Assembly (NCBI RefSeq): GCF_023913515.1
Contig: NZ_CP099391.1
Location: forward strand, 248,001-312,000
DNA length: 64,000 bases
Source: Natronococcus sp. CG52
Lineage (GTDB): Archaea; Halobacteriota; Halobacteria; Halobacteriales; Natrialbaceae
Direction: 5' to 3'
Position numbers and translations under genes: made by a program. Shown piece by piece: positions 20,400-28,799 of this stretch. How positions within the stretch are numbered: position 1 is the stretch's first letter; every line of letters starts with the position of its first letter. The notes beneath the pieces were generated by a model. The model worked only from the letters and a program-made list of their open reading frames with translations. It did not search any database and was not told the origin of the DNA.

Positions 20400-20978
20400 T
20401 TAGAAGCCGAGCACCAGCGCCGAGACGCCGATGAAGATGACCATCCCGAAGACGTCGACGACGTTCGTGACGATCGGGATCGTCGTGTCGTCGGGGTCGA
20501 TACCCAGCCGGTAGGAGGCGTACGTCGCCGCGAAGCTGGAGACGACCGCGATGACGGCCACGGACAGACCGCTGATCAGCGAGATCGTCAGCAGCGTCGT
20601 CAACGGCAGCGTCGACCCGACGAAACCGCCGAGCAGGTAGGCGCCGACCGCGAGCGCCGTGAAGATCGTTACCGCGAGCGCGAAGATCGCACCGACGTTG
20701 GCCCACAGGTCTTGATCGCGTGGGTCGAACTCCGTCGTCCCGAGGTGGAGTCTGGTCGAGAGTCGCGAACTCAGGATCGCGCCGAGGTTCCCGCCTATGC
20801 CGACCATCGTCGGCACCATCACTGCGAGGATCCTGTACTGATCGAGTAGCTCCTCCGCCTCCTCGAGGGTGATGCCGGCCCAGAGGACGATGATCGAGAG
20901 GACCACTAGCAGCGGGAACATGTTTCCGACGATGCTCCGGACCTCCCACGTGCCGAGCGAACCCTGCGGGGCGACCAT
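20400..20978 (-). CDS. MgtE-family magnesium transporter, C-terminal membrane half (pair 1)
   Basis: 192 residues, about five membrane segments. Carries the MgtE/SLC41 transmembrane signature MVGIGGNLGAILSSRLSTRLHLG and a final GIDPDDTTIPIVTNVVDVFGM before the last helix, which in MgtE line the ion pore. There is no cytoplasmic N domain or CBS domain. It overlaps the upstream half by one base (TGATG), so the two halves are translationally coupled and probably form one heterodimeric channel. Mg2+ is the family substrate; regulation could come from the nearby PhoU/TrkA-C protein. Confidence 0.85.
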   Translation of the reverse strand: MVAPQGSLGTWEVRSIVGNMFPLLVVLSIIVLWAGITLEEAEELLDQYRILAVMVPTMVGIGGNLGAILSSRLSTRLHLGTTEFDPRDQDLWANVGAIFALAVTIFTALAVGAYLLGGFVGSTLPLTTLLTISLISGLSVAVIAVVSSFAATYASYRLGIDPDDTTIPIVTNVVDVFGMVIFIGVSALVLGF

Positions 20979-21547
20979 CAGGTGAACCCCTCCACGATCC
21001 CGATCGCGAACAGCATGAACAGCATCCCGAAGATGTCACCGAGGGTGGTGACGATCGGACCGACAAGGTTGTCGGGGTCGTAACCGGACGTGAAGCCGGC
21101 GAAGACCAGCGCCAGTAGCCCGGAGATGAGGACGACCGACGTCAGGACGCCCGCGATGAGCATGATGCCGACCAGTTCGTAGAGTGCGGCGACCTCCCAG
21201 CCCAGTATCAGGAGCGCCAGCCACGTGATGACGCCGATCACGATCGAGATGCCGATCCCGTTGATAAACGAGGCTACGACCGCGTTGACGAGTCGCTCGT
21301 CCCGCTCGAATCGCGGCTCGATCAACCCCTGGTGGAGCCCGCTCGAGATGCGCCCGCCGAGCGCACCGTAGACGTTGCCTCGAGTGGCCAGAAAGACGGG
21401 GATCATCACGAGCAGGCCGGGAAACCGCTCGACGCTCTCGACCATCTCCTCGAGTACCAGCCCGGCAAAGAGTCCGCCACCGAGCGCAATGAGGAGAACG
21501 GGGAGCGCCTCGCGGTAGATCGACCAGAACTCGTCCCGTACGCTCAT
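20978..21547 (-). CDS. MgtE-family magnesium transporter, N-terminal membrane half (pair 1)
   Basis: 189 residues with five membrane segments. The family motif appears as VFLATRGNVYGALGGRISSGLHQGLIEP (GN-x-x-G followed by a helix with a small residue pattern), and GYDPDNLVGPIVTTLGDIFGMLF is the pore helix end. It is the internal-repeat partner of the next gene; the same split arrangement recurs at 28800-29968. The start MSVRDEFWSIYREALPVL has a short cytoplasmic helix as in other split MgtE halves. Confidence 0.85.
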   Translation of the reverse strand: MSVRDEFWSIYREALPVLLIALGGGLFAGLVLEEMVESVERFPGLLVMIPVFLATRGNVYGALGGRISSGLHQGLIEPRFERDERLVNAVVASFINGIGISIVIGVITWLALLILGWEVAALYELVGIMLIAGVLTSVVLISGLLALVFAGFTSGYDPDNLVGPIVTTLGDIFGMLFMLFAIGIVEGFT

Positions 21548-21734
21548 ACCAATATCTTCCTCAGTTCACTGTTAAACCTACCGGGAACTAATCGAAAGTC
21601 ATGAAAACGGAGGATTCGACGGCTAATCGTGATCGATCGACTCGCACCCTCCTGGAACAGAACCCGGTCGTCCCTCGCGATTGCGCGAGCTCCTCTCGTG
21701 TGAGTGCTTGTCGTTTTGGCGTCATCTGTGGCTC

Positions 21735-21858
21735 GTGTACGAGCTCGGCTTCGATCCGGCTGCCGCCTCGGACCCGCTGATCACGACGGCCGAGGGCGTC
21801 ACCGGCCTCCCGATCTACTTCGTGTCGGCAGCGATCCTGCTGGTCGAACTGCTCCGAG
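21735..21858 (+). pseudogene. Remnant of a classical MgtE C-terminus
   Basis: The plus frame reads VYELGFDPAAASDPLITTAEGV then TGLPIYFVSAAILLVELL, close to the family pattern DPA-x-AS-x-P-x-x-TT followed by the last helix of bacterial-type full-length MgtE. Upstream there is no start or remaining body, and downstream the frame runs into the CrcB gene on the other strand. It sits next to the intact split pair, so it may be a relic of a replaced transporter. Confidence 0.4.
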
Positions 21859-21891
21859 CGCGGTCGCTCTTTTCGTTGCGATTCACGGTCG

Positions 21892-22335
21892 CTACGATAG
21901 ATTCACGGTCGCGATTCCCCACGCGAGTCCGATCGCCGCGAGCGAGAGCGCGAGGTTTCCGAGCGCGTTCGCGACCGCCAGTCCCCGATCGCCGCGCTCG
22001 TAGAGCTGAACCGTCTCGACGGAGAACGACGAGAACGTCGTGAACGCACCGCAGATGCCGACTCCGAGCAGCTGAACCGTCGACTCGCTCGCCCCCGCGA
22101 AGATCGCCGCTCCGAAGACGAAACTGCCGACGACGTTCACGACCAGCGTCGGCCACGGGTACCGGTCGCTCGAGAGCCGCTGGTAGACCCCGTGTCGAAG
22201 CACGGCTCCGATCGCACCGCCGGTACCGACGGTGTGGGCCGGCTCCGGATCGAACGTCACGTTCTCGGCGATCGGCTCGAGCGCGAGGAGGAATCCGACG
22301 AGAAGCGGCTCCGGCGCCTGCCAGAGGGCGCTCAT
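21892..22335 (-). CDS. crcB: CrcB/Fluc fluoride channel subunit (second of pair)
   Basis: 147 residues, four membrane segments; slightly longer than the usual 125 because of an N-terminal extension. Motifs: GTGGAIGAVLRHGVYQRL, the pore asparagine region VNVVGSFVFGA, and CGAFTTFSSFSVETV containing the phenylalanine/threonine track of Fluc channels. It overlaps the preceding crcB by 4 bp (ATGA), so the two subunits are co-translated and likely form an antiparallel heterodimer. Role: export of fluoride down its gradient through the cytoplasmic membrane. Confidence 0.9.
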   Translation of the reverse strand: MSALWQAPEPLLVGFLLALEPIAENVTFDPEPAHTVGTGGAIGAVLRHGVYQRLSSDRYPWPTLVVNVVGSFVFGAAIFAGASESTVQLLGVGICGAFTTFSSFSVETVQLYERGDRGLAVANALGNLALSLAAIGLAWGIATVNLS

Positions 22336-22745
22336 GCCGTCTCACCACCGGTCGCCGCCGGTCCCCAGTCGCTGACCTTGCGGGCGAGTTCTCGGCTCGC
22401 GAGCACGCCGACGAAGCCGAGTCCGTAGTTGGCGGCGACGATGGCGACGAGCAACAGCGGTTCGGCCGCGAGCGCGGTCTGGATCGCGAACGCGCTGTAG
22501 GTCGTCAGCGAGGAGAGAAAGCCGGTCGTAAAGACGAGTCTGGACTTTCGCTCGACGAAACCGGCGTACTCGGCCTCGTAGACGATGAAGCCGAGCACGA
22601 AGCTCCCGACGACGTTCACGAGCAACACCGCCGCGATATCCGGGAGTAGCCCGACGGCGAAAAACCGGAGATTCGAACCGGCGAATCCGCCGATACCGAT
22701 CAGTGCGAGCGTCTCGAGTCGGACGAGCAGGTGGTCGTCGGTCAT
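22332..22745 (-). CDS. crcB: CrcB/Fluc fluoride channel subunit (first of pair)
   Basis: 137 residues from the ATG giving MTDDHLLVRLETLAL. Four membrane segments with GIGGFAGSNLRFF, VNVVGSFVLGF and TGFLSSLTTYSAFAIQT, the Fluc signature. The start is fixed by the candidate fluoride riboswitch directly upstream, since a longer frame would translate through the aptamer into a sequence (GRVSRRWGPPDATAG) with no channel similarity. It is the first gene of a two-gene operon. Confidence 0.9.
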   Translation of the reverse strand: MTDDHLLVRLETLALIGIGGFAGSNLRFFAVGLLPDIAAVLLVNVVGSFVLGFIVYEAEYAGFVERKSRLVFTTGFLSSLTTYSAFAIQTALAAEPLLLVAIVAANYGLGFVGVLASRELARKVSDWGPAATGGETA

Positions 22746-22776
22746 GGCTGACTGGTCGGTGCAGGGACCGTCAGCC
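22746..22776 (-). promoter_or_regulatory. Possible translational expression platform of the fluoride riboswitch
   Basis: GGCTGAC of the aptamer 3' element (22776-22770) is perfectly complementary to GTCAGCC (22752-22746), which touches the crcB ATG at 22745. This 7-bp hairpin with a 17-nt loop competes with aptamer folding. Reading: without fluoride the hairpin covers the start region; with fluoride the aptamer takes GGCTGAC and frees it, an ON switch. Seen directly: the complementarity. Inferred: the mechanism. Confidence 0.5.
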
Positions 22777-22870
22777 GGCCGTTTCGGCCGTCCGCACGCG
22801 GGCAGCGATGTCGATCGCGGAACCGGAAACGGGTCGCCGGCGGTTGCGTCAGGCGGGCCCCATCGCCTGG
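22761..22870 (-). promoter_or_regulatory. Candidate fluoride (crcB-type) riboswitch aptamer
   Basis: On the minus strand, 22867-22852 reads GGCGATGGGGCCCGCC, which matches the conserved 5' element of the crcB motif, and 22776-22761 reads GGCTGACGGTCCCTGC, close to the conserved 3' element GGCUGAUGACUCCUAC as I remember it. GGGGCC of the first and GGTCCC of the second can form the expected 6-bp pseudoknot with one G-U pair. The variable stem between them is long (about 75 nt). It lies 16 nt before the first crcB start codon, the right gene and place. Confidence 0.65.
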
Positions 22871-22949
22871 ATACGCGGCCCTTCTCGAAGGCTCCCAATG
22901 AGGGTTGCGAAAAGAGATTGCTCCGCTACCCGGAAGGAAAAGACCCAAG

Positions 22950-22966
22950 TTTAGACTGTCTCTAAA
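22950..22966 (+). promoter_or_regulatory. Inverted repeat at the CDF exporter start, candidate metal operator
   Basis: TTTAGA-CTGTC-TCTAAA, 6-bp perfect arms and a 5-nt spacer, ends 7 nt before the ATG of the cation exporter, where transcription would begin. A position over the initiation site fits repression, perhaps by a DtxR/SirR-type metal regulator; the regulator is not in the window. Confidence 0.4.
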
Positions 22967-22973
22967 TCAGGAC

Positions 22974-23873
22974 ATGGCCGACGAGGCGGGACGCGACGGG
23001 TTCACGCGAGCGTCGTGGGCGAACGTCCTCGGTAACGCCGTGAAGATCGTCGTCGAGGGAGCCGCCGGGCTGGCGTTCGGCAGCGTCGCGCTACTGGCGG
23101 ACGCGGCTCACTCGATCGCGGACCTCGTCGCGAGTATCGTCGTGCTCGTCTGGGGACGCAGTTCGTTCGACGAACCCGATGACACCCATCCGCACGGTCA
23201 CGACCGCATCGAACCCCTGACGGCGCTGTTCGTCGGGAGCGTCATCGCCTTGCTCGGGCTGAACCTGCTGTACGAGTCGGCCCAGGGGATCGTTTTCGGC
23301 GTCGACGTCGATTTCAGTCCGCTCCTGCTCGGCGCGCTCGCCTTTGCGATCGTCGACATGTACCTCGTCTATCGCTACACCGAACTGATCAACGCAGACC
23401 TCGGCTCGACCGCGCTCGAGGCGCTCGCGACGGACTGTCTGAACGACATCTACACCTCCTTCGCGGCGGTCGTCGGGATTATCGGCGTCCTGCTCGGACA
23501 GCCGCTGCTCGATCCCATCGCCGGCGGGCTCGTCAGCCTGCTGGTCATCTACCAGGGCGTCGAGATCGGTCGCGAGAACGTCGACTACCTCATCGGCGCC
23601 TCGCCGGGACCGGCAAAGCGAGCGCGGATCAATGAAATCCTTCGAAATCATCCCGACGTCGAAGGGGTCCACGATCTGACGGTCTTCTACGACGGCCCCG
23701 TCCTCGAGGTCGAGGTTCACGTCGAGGTCGACGGCGACATGCCGTTCCGGCAGGCCCACGACATCGAGTCGGAGCTCGTCGGCAGCCTTCGCGGGCTCGA
23801 GGACGTCGGCGACGCGCACGTCCACCTCGATCCGTCGGGGATCGGCGAGTGGAAGGACCGACACGAACGGTAG
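22974..23873 (+). CDS. Cation diffusion facilitator (CDF) family metal exporter
   Basis: 299 residues. Six membrane segments, with metal ligands ADAAHSIADL in the second (His and Asp) and ALATDCLNDIYTS in the fifth (Asp and Asp), and the HPHGHDRIEPL segment between helices. The C-terminal cytoplasmic domain (residues about 215-290, HPDVEGVHDLTVFYDGPVLEVEVHVEV) is the ferredoxin-like metal-sensing domain of the family. It exports a divalent cation such as Zn2+ or Mn2+ by proton antiport; which one cannot be read. The ATG 7 nt after the inverted repeat is used; a longer frame has no family similarity. Confidence 0.93.
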   Translation: MADEAGRDGFTRASWANVLGNAVKIVVEGAAGLAFGSVALLADAAHSIADLVASIVVLVWGRSSFDEPDDTHPHGHDRIEPLTALFVGSVIALLGLNLLYESAQGIVFGVDVDFSPLLLGALAFAIVDMYLVYRYTELINADLGSTALEALATDCLNDIYTSFAAVVGIIGVLLGQPLLDPIAGGLVSLLVIYQGVEIGRENVDYLIGASPGPAKRARINEILRNHPDVEGVHDLTVFYDGPVLEVEVHVEVDGDMPFRQAHDIESELVGSLRGLEDVGDAHVHLDPSGIGEWKDRHER

Positions 23874-24144
23874 CAGCTGATCCTGACACGAGAGGAACGG
23901 AACGCCGAGCAGGCCGATCGAACCCGGATCTACGCGCCGGCGCCGTTCGCTGCGAGCGGATAGCGCGGACGACAGTACCCTCGTCGCGCGGCTTCGGCGT
24001 CCGGACTCGCCGTAACCGATTCGGTCACACCCGTTGCACTCGAGAGTCTCGTCCGCCGGACGTATCCGAGATTCGACGTCGTTCCTGATAACAATCGGTT
24101 CTCAGTCGGGAGACGATCGTTCTCGGGTATCGTTTCGAGCTTCG
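23874..24144. other. Intergenic region between CDF and MBL genes
   Basis: Part of a 321 bp gap. No frame with halophilic composition or recognisable family. The right end contains the inverted repeat and promoter of the next gene. Confidence 0.4.
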
Positions 24145-24169
24145 AAGCTGGCCGCGACGCCAGCTTTTA
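24145..24169 (+). promoter_or_regulatory. Promoter with inverted-repeat operator before the MBL gene
   Basis: AAGCTGGC-CGCGAC-GCCAGCTT is a perfect 8-bp inverted repeat (24145-24166) that runs into CTTTTAT, the likely TATA element, 26-29 nt before the ATG at 24195. The repeat covers the B-recognition element, where a bound regulator would block TFB. It could also act as a hairpin terminator for upstream transcription. Confidence 0.45.
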
Positions 24170-24194
24170 TCCCGCCTGACGACAGGCTACCGGT

Positions 24195-25115
24195 ATGGAA
24201 ATCGGTGACATTCGTGAGGTGACGGTCGGCGACTGTACGGACCTCTACTACCTCGACACCGGAATGTACGGAACGAGCGGGTACGGCGCCGTCTACATTC
24301 TCGACGACGATCAGCCCGCCGTCGTCGACACCGGGATCGGGACGAACCACGAGCGGATCCTCGAGGCCCTCGACGAGATCGGGATCGACCGCGACGAACT
24401 CGCGGCGATCGCGGTCACGCACATCCACCTCGATCACGCCGGCGGCGCGGGCTTTCTCGCCGATGCGTGCCCGAACGCCGACGTCTACGTTCCCGCGGTC
24501 GGCGCGCGCCACCTGGCCGACCCCTCACAACTCGTCGCGGGGACCAAGGCCGCCGTCGCCGACCAGTGGGAGTACTACGTCGAACCGGAACCGGTCCCCG
24601 AAGACCGAATCGTCGAGATCGAGGACGGCGACGTCATCGACCTCGGGGATCACGAACTGCGCGTCCACGAGGCACCCGGCCACGCGCCCCACCAGGTCGT
24701 CTTCGAGGATCCCGAAAACGACGCGGTCTTTACCGCCGACGCTGCCGGGATCTGGGTCCCCGGAAGCGAGGAGACCGTGGAGACCTCCCCGCCGTCGAAC
24801 TTCCACCTCGAGCGGTGTCTCGAGGACGTCGAGACGCTCAAAGCGATCGATCCGGACGTGCTCCTGTACACGCACTTCGGACCGCGGTACGTCGGTGACG
24901 ACGCCGCGGCGGCGCTCGAGGAGTATGCAACGGTCCTCTCGGAGTGGGTCGAACGGGTCGAGGAGAAACGGGGGGAACTCGAGGACGACGACGCCGTCGT
25001 CGACCACTTCGCCGCGTCGTCCGAACGGGCCGACGCCTGGGGCGAACACAAGGCGAGTGCCGAAGCGGCGATGAACGCCCGGGGCGCCATCGGCTACCTG
25101 GATCACCGCGACTGA
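24195..25115 (+). CDS. Metallo-beta-lactamase fold hydrolase
   Basis: 306 residues. The binuclear metal motif HIHLDH is at residues 76-81 (His76, His78, Asp80, His81); later ligands are His in EAPGHAPHQVVF, Asp in FTADAAGIWV and His in YTHFGPRYVG. The N-terminus (DLYYLDTGMYGTSGYGAVYIL) lacks a signal. Family members hydrolyse thioesters, lactones or glutathione conjugates. The gene lies upstream of an acyl-CoA ligase in the same orientation (138 bp apart), so a thioesterase-like role is possible but not shown. Expression is probably controlled through the promoter inverted repeat. Confidence 0.85.
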   Translation: MEIGDIREVTVGDCTDLYYLDTGMYGTSGYGAVYILDDDQPAVVDTGIGTNHERILEALDEIGIDRDELAAIAVTHIHLDHAGGAGFLADACPNADVYVPAVGARHLADPSQLVAGTKAAVADQWEYYVEPEPVPEDRIVEIEDGDVIDLGDHELRVHEAPGHAPHQVVFEDPENDAVFTADAAGIWVPGSEETVETSPPSNFHLERCLEDVETLKAIDPDVLLYTHFGPRYVGDDAAAALEEYATVLSEWVERVEEKRGELEDDDAVVDHFAASSERADAWGEHKASAEAAMNARGAIGYLDHRD

Positions 25116-25253
25116 GCCCTGTACCGATCTCAAACTCGTTCTCAGTTCGATCGTTACTGCGACTCGGCGGTCGTCGATCACCGGAATAAACCGGATAATA
25201 GATGTGACTAGTTTCATCACGTTTTATCGCTCGGGAGGTACTGTCACGCGTAT

Positions 25254-27209
25254 ATGAACTGGCGGGACGCCGAACGCGAGTACGAGGACGCGGTCATCGG
25301 GGAAACGACGCTCGGTCGGATGTTCGACGACGCCGTCGAGCGACATCCGAACCGGCCGGCACAGCGGTACAAGGGCGGTATCTACAACCGTTCGCTAACC
25401 GATTCGATCCTCGAACCCGCCTCAGCGGGCGAGTTCCGGGCGATATCCTACACCGAGATGCGAAACGTCGTCCGAAATCTCGCAGCGGGCTTTCGCGACC
25501 TCGGCGTCGAACGAGGCGACCGCGTCGGCGTCTTCGCCGACACGCGAATGGAGTGGGCCCAGACGGACTTCGCGTTGCTCTCCGCCGGCGCGGTCATCAC
25601 GACCGTCTACACCAGTTCCTCGCCCGATCAGGCGCAGTACCTGCTCGACGACCCCGACGCGGAGGCCGTCGTCGTCGAGAACGAGGACGTTCTCGAGCGC
25701 GTCCTCGCGGTCGAGGACGAACTGGATCTCGACTTCATCGTCTCGATGGATCGACTCGAGGGCTACGAGGGCCGCAACGATATCCTGACGCTCGCGGACG
25801 TTCACGACCGCGGCGAGGACGTCTTCGATCTCGAGCGCTACGAGGAGTGGCTCGACGCGCCGGCGATGGACGACCTGGCGAGTCTGATCTACACGAGCGG
25901 AACGACGGGGCAGCCGAAGGGCGTCCAGCTCACGCACTGGAACTTCCGGTCGAACGTCAACCAGATCCGGAAGCGGTACGGCCCGCGTCCGGACAAGGAC
26001 GACGACCTCCCGTCCATCGACGAGACCGTCCAGTCCGTCTCGTACCTGCCGCTGGCACACGTCTTCGAACGAACCTCCGGTCACTTCCTGTTGTTCGCGA
26101 GCGGCGCCTGCGTCGCCTACGCGGAGGATACGGAGACGCTCAAGGAGGACTTCGGGACGGTACGGCCGAACACGGCGACGAGCGTCCCTCGCGTCTACGA
26201 GAAGATCTACGACACCATCCGCGAGCAGGCCAGCGAGTCGTCGGTCAAAAGACGGATTTTCGAGTGGGCGACCGACGTCGGCGTCGAGTACCAGCAGGCC
26301 GACGACCCCGGGGCGCTCCTCGAGGCGAAGCAGTCGCTCGCCGATAAGCTGGTCTTCTCGACGGTTCGCGAGGCCCTCGGCGGCGAGATCGAGCTGCTGA
26401 TAAGCGGCGGCGGCAGCCTTTCGGAGGAACTCTGCACGCTGTACCACGCGATGGGGCTGCCGATCTACGAGGGGTACGGGCTCACCGAGACTGCGCCAGT
26501 CGTCACGGTCAACCCACCCGAGGAGCCCAAGATCGGTACTATCGGTCCGACCCTGCCGGGCGTCGAGGTCGACGTCGACGAGTCGGTCGCCGACCAGGAC
26601 GCCTTCGAGGACCCCGGCGAGGTCGGTGAACTGCTCGTGAACGGGCCAAACGTCACCCAGGGCTACTGGAACAAGCCTGGTGCGACCTCGCGCGCGTTCA
26701 CCGAAGACGACGACGGCACTCGATGGTTCCGCACCGGCGACATCGTCCACCTGCGTCCCGACGACTACATCGAGTTCCGGGACCGCGTGAAACAGATCAT
26801 CGTTCTCTCGACGGGGAAGAACGTCGCTCCCGGTCCCATCGAGGACGCCTTCGCGGCCAGCGAGCTCGTCGAACAGTGCATGGTCGTCGGCGACGGCGAG
26901 AAGTTCATCGGTGCCCTGCTCGTCCCCAACACGGATCACGTCCGCGAGTGGGCCGCCGACGAGGGTATCGACCTTCCGGACGATCCCGAGGCTGCGTGTG
27001 ACGACGAGCGCGTCCGGGAGTACGTCCAGCAGGAGGTCGACGGGGTTAACGAGAACTTCGAGAAGCACGAAACGATCAAGCGCTTCGAACTCGTTCCCCG
27101 GGAGTTCACCGAGGAGAACGATATGCTGACACCGACGATGAAGAAGAAACGCCGCGTCATCCTCGACCGGTTCGAAGATCGAGTCGACCGAATTTACGAG
27201 GAAGCGTAG
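25254..27209 (+). CDS. Long-chain acyl-CoA synthetase (AMP-forming)
   Basis: 651 residues. ANL superfamily: the P-loop LIYTSGTTGQPKGVQLTH near residues 213-230, YEGYGLTETAPVVT near 405-418, TGDIVHLRPDDYIEFRDRVKQIIVLSTGKNVAPGPIED near 495-532 and a C-terminal lysine domain (ENDMLTPTMKKKRRVI). The arrangement and length fit FadD15-like fatty acyl-CoA ligases: fatty acid + ATP + CoA to acyl-CoA + AMP + PPi. Cytoplasmic. It is followed by an unrelated lipoprotein gene. Confidence 0.93.
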   Translation: MNWRDAEREYEDAVIGETTLGRMFDDAVERHPNRPAQRYKGGIYNRSLTDSILEPASAGEFRAISYTEMRNVVRNLAAGFRDLGVERGDRVGVFADTRMEWAQTDFALLSAGAVITTVYTSSSPDQAQYLLDDPDAEAVVVENEDVLERVLAVEDELDLDFIVSMDRLEGYEGRNDILTLADVHDRGEDVFDLERYEEWLDAPAMDDLASLIYTSGTTGQPKGVQLTHWNFRSNVNQIRKRYGPRPDKDDDLPSIDETVQSVSYLPLAHVFERTSGHFLLFASGACVAYAEDTETLKEDFGTVRPNTATSVPRVYEKIYDTIREQASESSVKRRIFEWATDVGVEYQQADDPGALLEAKQSLADKLVFSTVREALGGEIELLISGGGSLSEELCTLYHAMGLPIYEGYGLTETAPVVTVNPPEEPKIGTIGPTLPGVEVDVDESVADQDAFEDPGEVGELLVNGPNVTQGYWNKPGATSRAFTEDDDGTRWFRTGDIVHLRPDDYIEFRDRVKQIIVLSTGKNVAPGPIEDAFAASELVEQCMVVGDGEKFIGALLVPNTDHVREWAADEGIDLPDDPEAACDDERVREYVQQEVDGVNENFEKHETIKRFELVPREFTEENDMLTPTMKKKRRVILDRFEDRVDRIYEEA

Positions 27210-27407
27210 TCGGCCGGACCGGCTCGAGTCGCCCGCCGAACCAGTCCGATTTTCTACCTATCAAAACTAGTGAAAATTGGGGATGACACCGTCCTGAGAC
27301 CTTCTACGACGATCCGATGCGCTAAACACGATGGAGTCTAGAACGGTGTATTTAGATTCGATGTACCGGCACGAAATCGGCGGAGAGCGGCCACGAGGAA
27401 TACACAC

Positions 27408-28766
27408 ATGGATCTAAATCGCCGCGAATTCAGCACAGCTGCGGGGGTATCACTTTCAGCGATCCTTGCAGGGTGTGGCGTACTCGAGGACGACGAAGAC
27501 GAAGACGAGGACGAGGAGGATTCCGACCTGGACCTCGACGGTCTCGAGGAGCTGGACGACAACGAGACGGACGACGAGACGGACGCCGAAGACGGAAGCG
27601 ACGAGTCGGGACTGCAGGAAGACGAGTCGGTACCGGGAACGATCCTGCTGTCGGACGAGGCCGAAGCTCACCTCGCGGTCGTGCAACACACCTTCACCTG
27701 GATGGGCGAGCCGCCGAGCGAGCAGTGTTACGTTCACGTGATGCTCGAGAACGCGGGCGATGCGGAACTGACGGTCGACATGGAGGCCCGGATCTACGAC
27801 GAGAGCGGATCCGAACTCTCCTCGAGCATCCGGATCTACGACGAAGACGGGAGCGAACTCGCCTCGGACGGGGACACCACCGTCGAGGGACCCGAACCGG
27901 GCGAGGACGACGCGGTCTACTCGCTCGAACTCGACAACTGCGAGGAAACTGCCGAGTACGAATTCGAGATCAGCAACCTCGAGGTCGTCGGCGGCGAAGA
28001 CGAGGACGAGCAGGACGGTGAGGATTCCGAGGGCGAAGACGAGCCCTACGAGCCCGACGAGAAAGACGACTCCGACGAAGGCGGGGACCACGAGGGCACC
28101 GACGGCGACGGGAACGAGCAGGGCACCGAGTCCAGCGATGAGGACGAAGATGAGGAGGAGCAGGACGATGATCGAGTCGGTGACGAGGACGATAGCGGCG
28201 AGGACGAACAGGACGGCGAGGACGAAGATAGCGATGGAGACGACGGCCAGGACGAGGATGGCGACGATGACGACGAGGCACAGAACGATGAGGAGGGTAG
28301 CGACGAGGACGGCGAGCAGGGCGACGACGATGAAGACGGAGACGAGCAGGATGACGGGAATGATGATGAACAGGACGGCGAGGACAACGACGAACAGGAC
28401 GGCGATGACGAAGATGGCGATGGAGACGACGGCCAGAACGGCCAGGACGGGGATGACGAAGAGGAACAGAACGATGAGGAGGGCGGCGACGAAGACGAAC
28501 AGGACGGCGAGGATGAACAGGACGGTGATGACGAAAGTAGCGACGGAGACGACGACGGTGAGGACGAGGGCGAAGAGGAAGACGAGAACGACGAGCAGGA
28601 CGGAGATAGCGACGACTCCAGTGACGAGGGGGAACTTAGTACCGGAAACGAAAGCGACGAGGACGCGAACGAGTCCGATGATACCGACGAGGATGACGAT
28701 CTGCTCTCGTTCAACGTGTCCGACGGGTCCGGAAACGAAAGCGACGAAGGCAACGAGACCGACTGA
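27408..28766 (+). CDS. Tat lipoprotein with a hyperacidic repeat tail
   Basis: 452 residues. N-terminus MDLNRREFSTAAGVSLSAIL with twin arginine followed by LAGC, a lipobox: probable Tat-exported lipoprotein. Residues about 80-200 form a beta-sandwich-like domain (VVQHTFTWMGEPPSEQCYVHVMLENAGDAELTVDMEARIY) resembling FxLYD-type modules. From about 205 to the end the sequence is almost only Asp, Glu, Gly, Ser, Gln and Asn in loose EQDGED/DEDG repeats. It could bind cations, hold water at the surface or act as a spacer. A TATA-like TGTATTTAGA lies about 55-65 nt upstream of the start. Long low-complexity frames on the other strand are shadows of the repeats. Confidence 0.8.
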   Translation: MDLNRREFSTAAGVSLSAILAGCGVLEDDEDEDEDEEDSDLDLDGLEELDDNETDDETDAEDGSDESGLQEDESVPGTILLSDEAEAHLAVVQHTFTWMGEPPSEQCYVHVMLENAGDAELTVDMEARIYDESGSELSSSIRIYDEDGSELASDGDTTVEGPEPGEDDAVYSLELDNCEETAEYEFEISNLEVVGGEDEDEQDGEDSEGEDEPYEPDEKDDSDEGGDHEGTDGDGNEQGTESSDEDEDEEEQDDDRVGDEDDSGEDEQDGEDEDSDGDDGQDEDGDDDDEAQNDEEGSDEDGEQGDDDEDGDEQDDGNDDEQDGEDNDEQDGDDEDGDGDDGQNGQDGDDEEEQNDEEGGDEDEQDGEDEQDGDDESSDGDDDGEDEGEEEDENDEQDGDSDDSSDEGELSTGNESDEDANESDDTDEDDDLLSFNVSDGSGNESDEGNETD

Positions 28767-28799
28767 CCGATCTCGAGTTCCGCGCCGATCGGACTCCGT

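Noticed and set aside
22746-22898. Longer first CrcB starting at 22898
   Set aside because: The extra residues are not channel-like and the DNA matches the fluoride riboswitch aptamer.
28000-28766. Possible CRISPR or minisatellite in the GAGGACGA-rich segment
   Set aside because: No spacer and repeat organisation; it is coding low-complexity DNA for Asp/Glu-rich protein.
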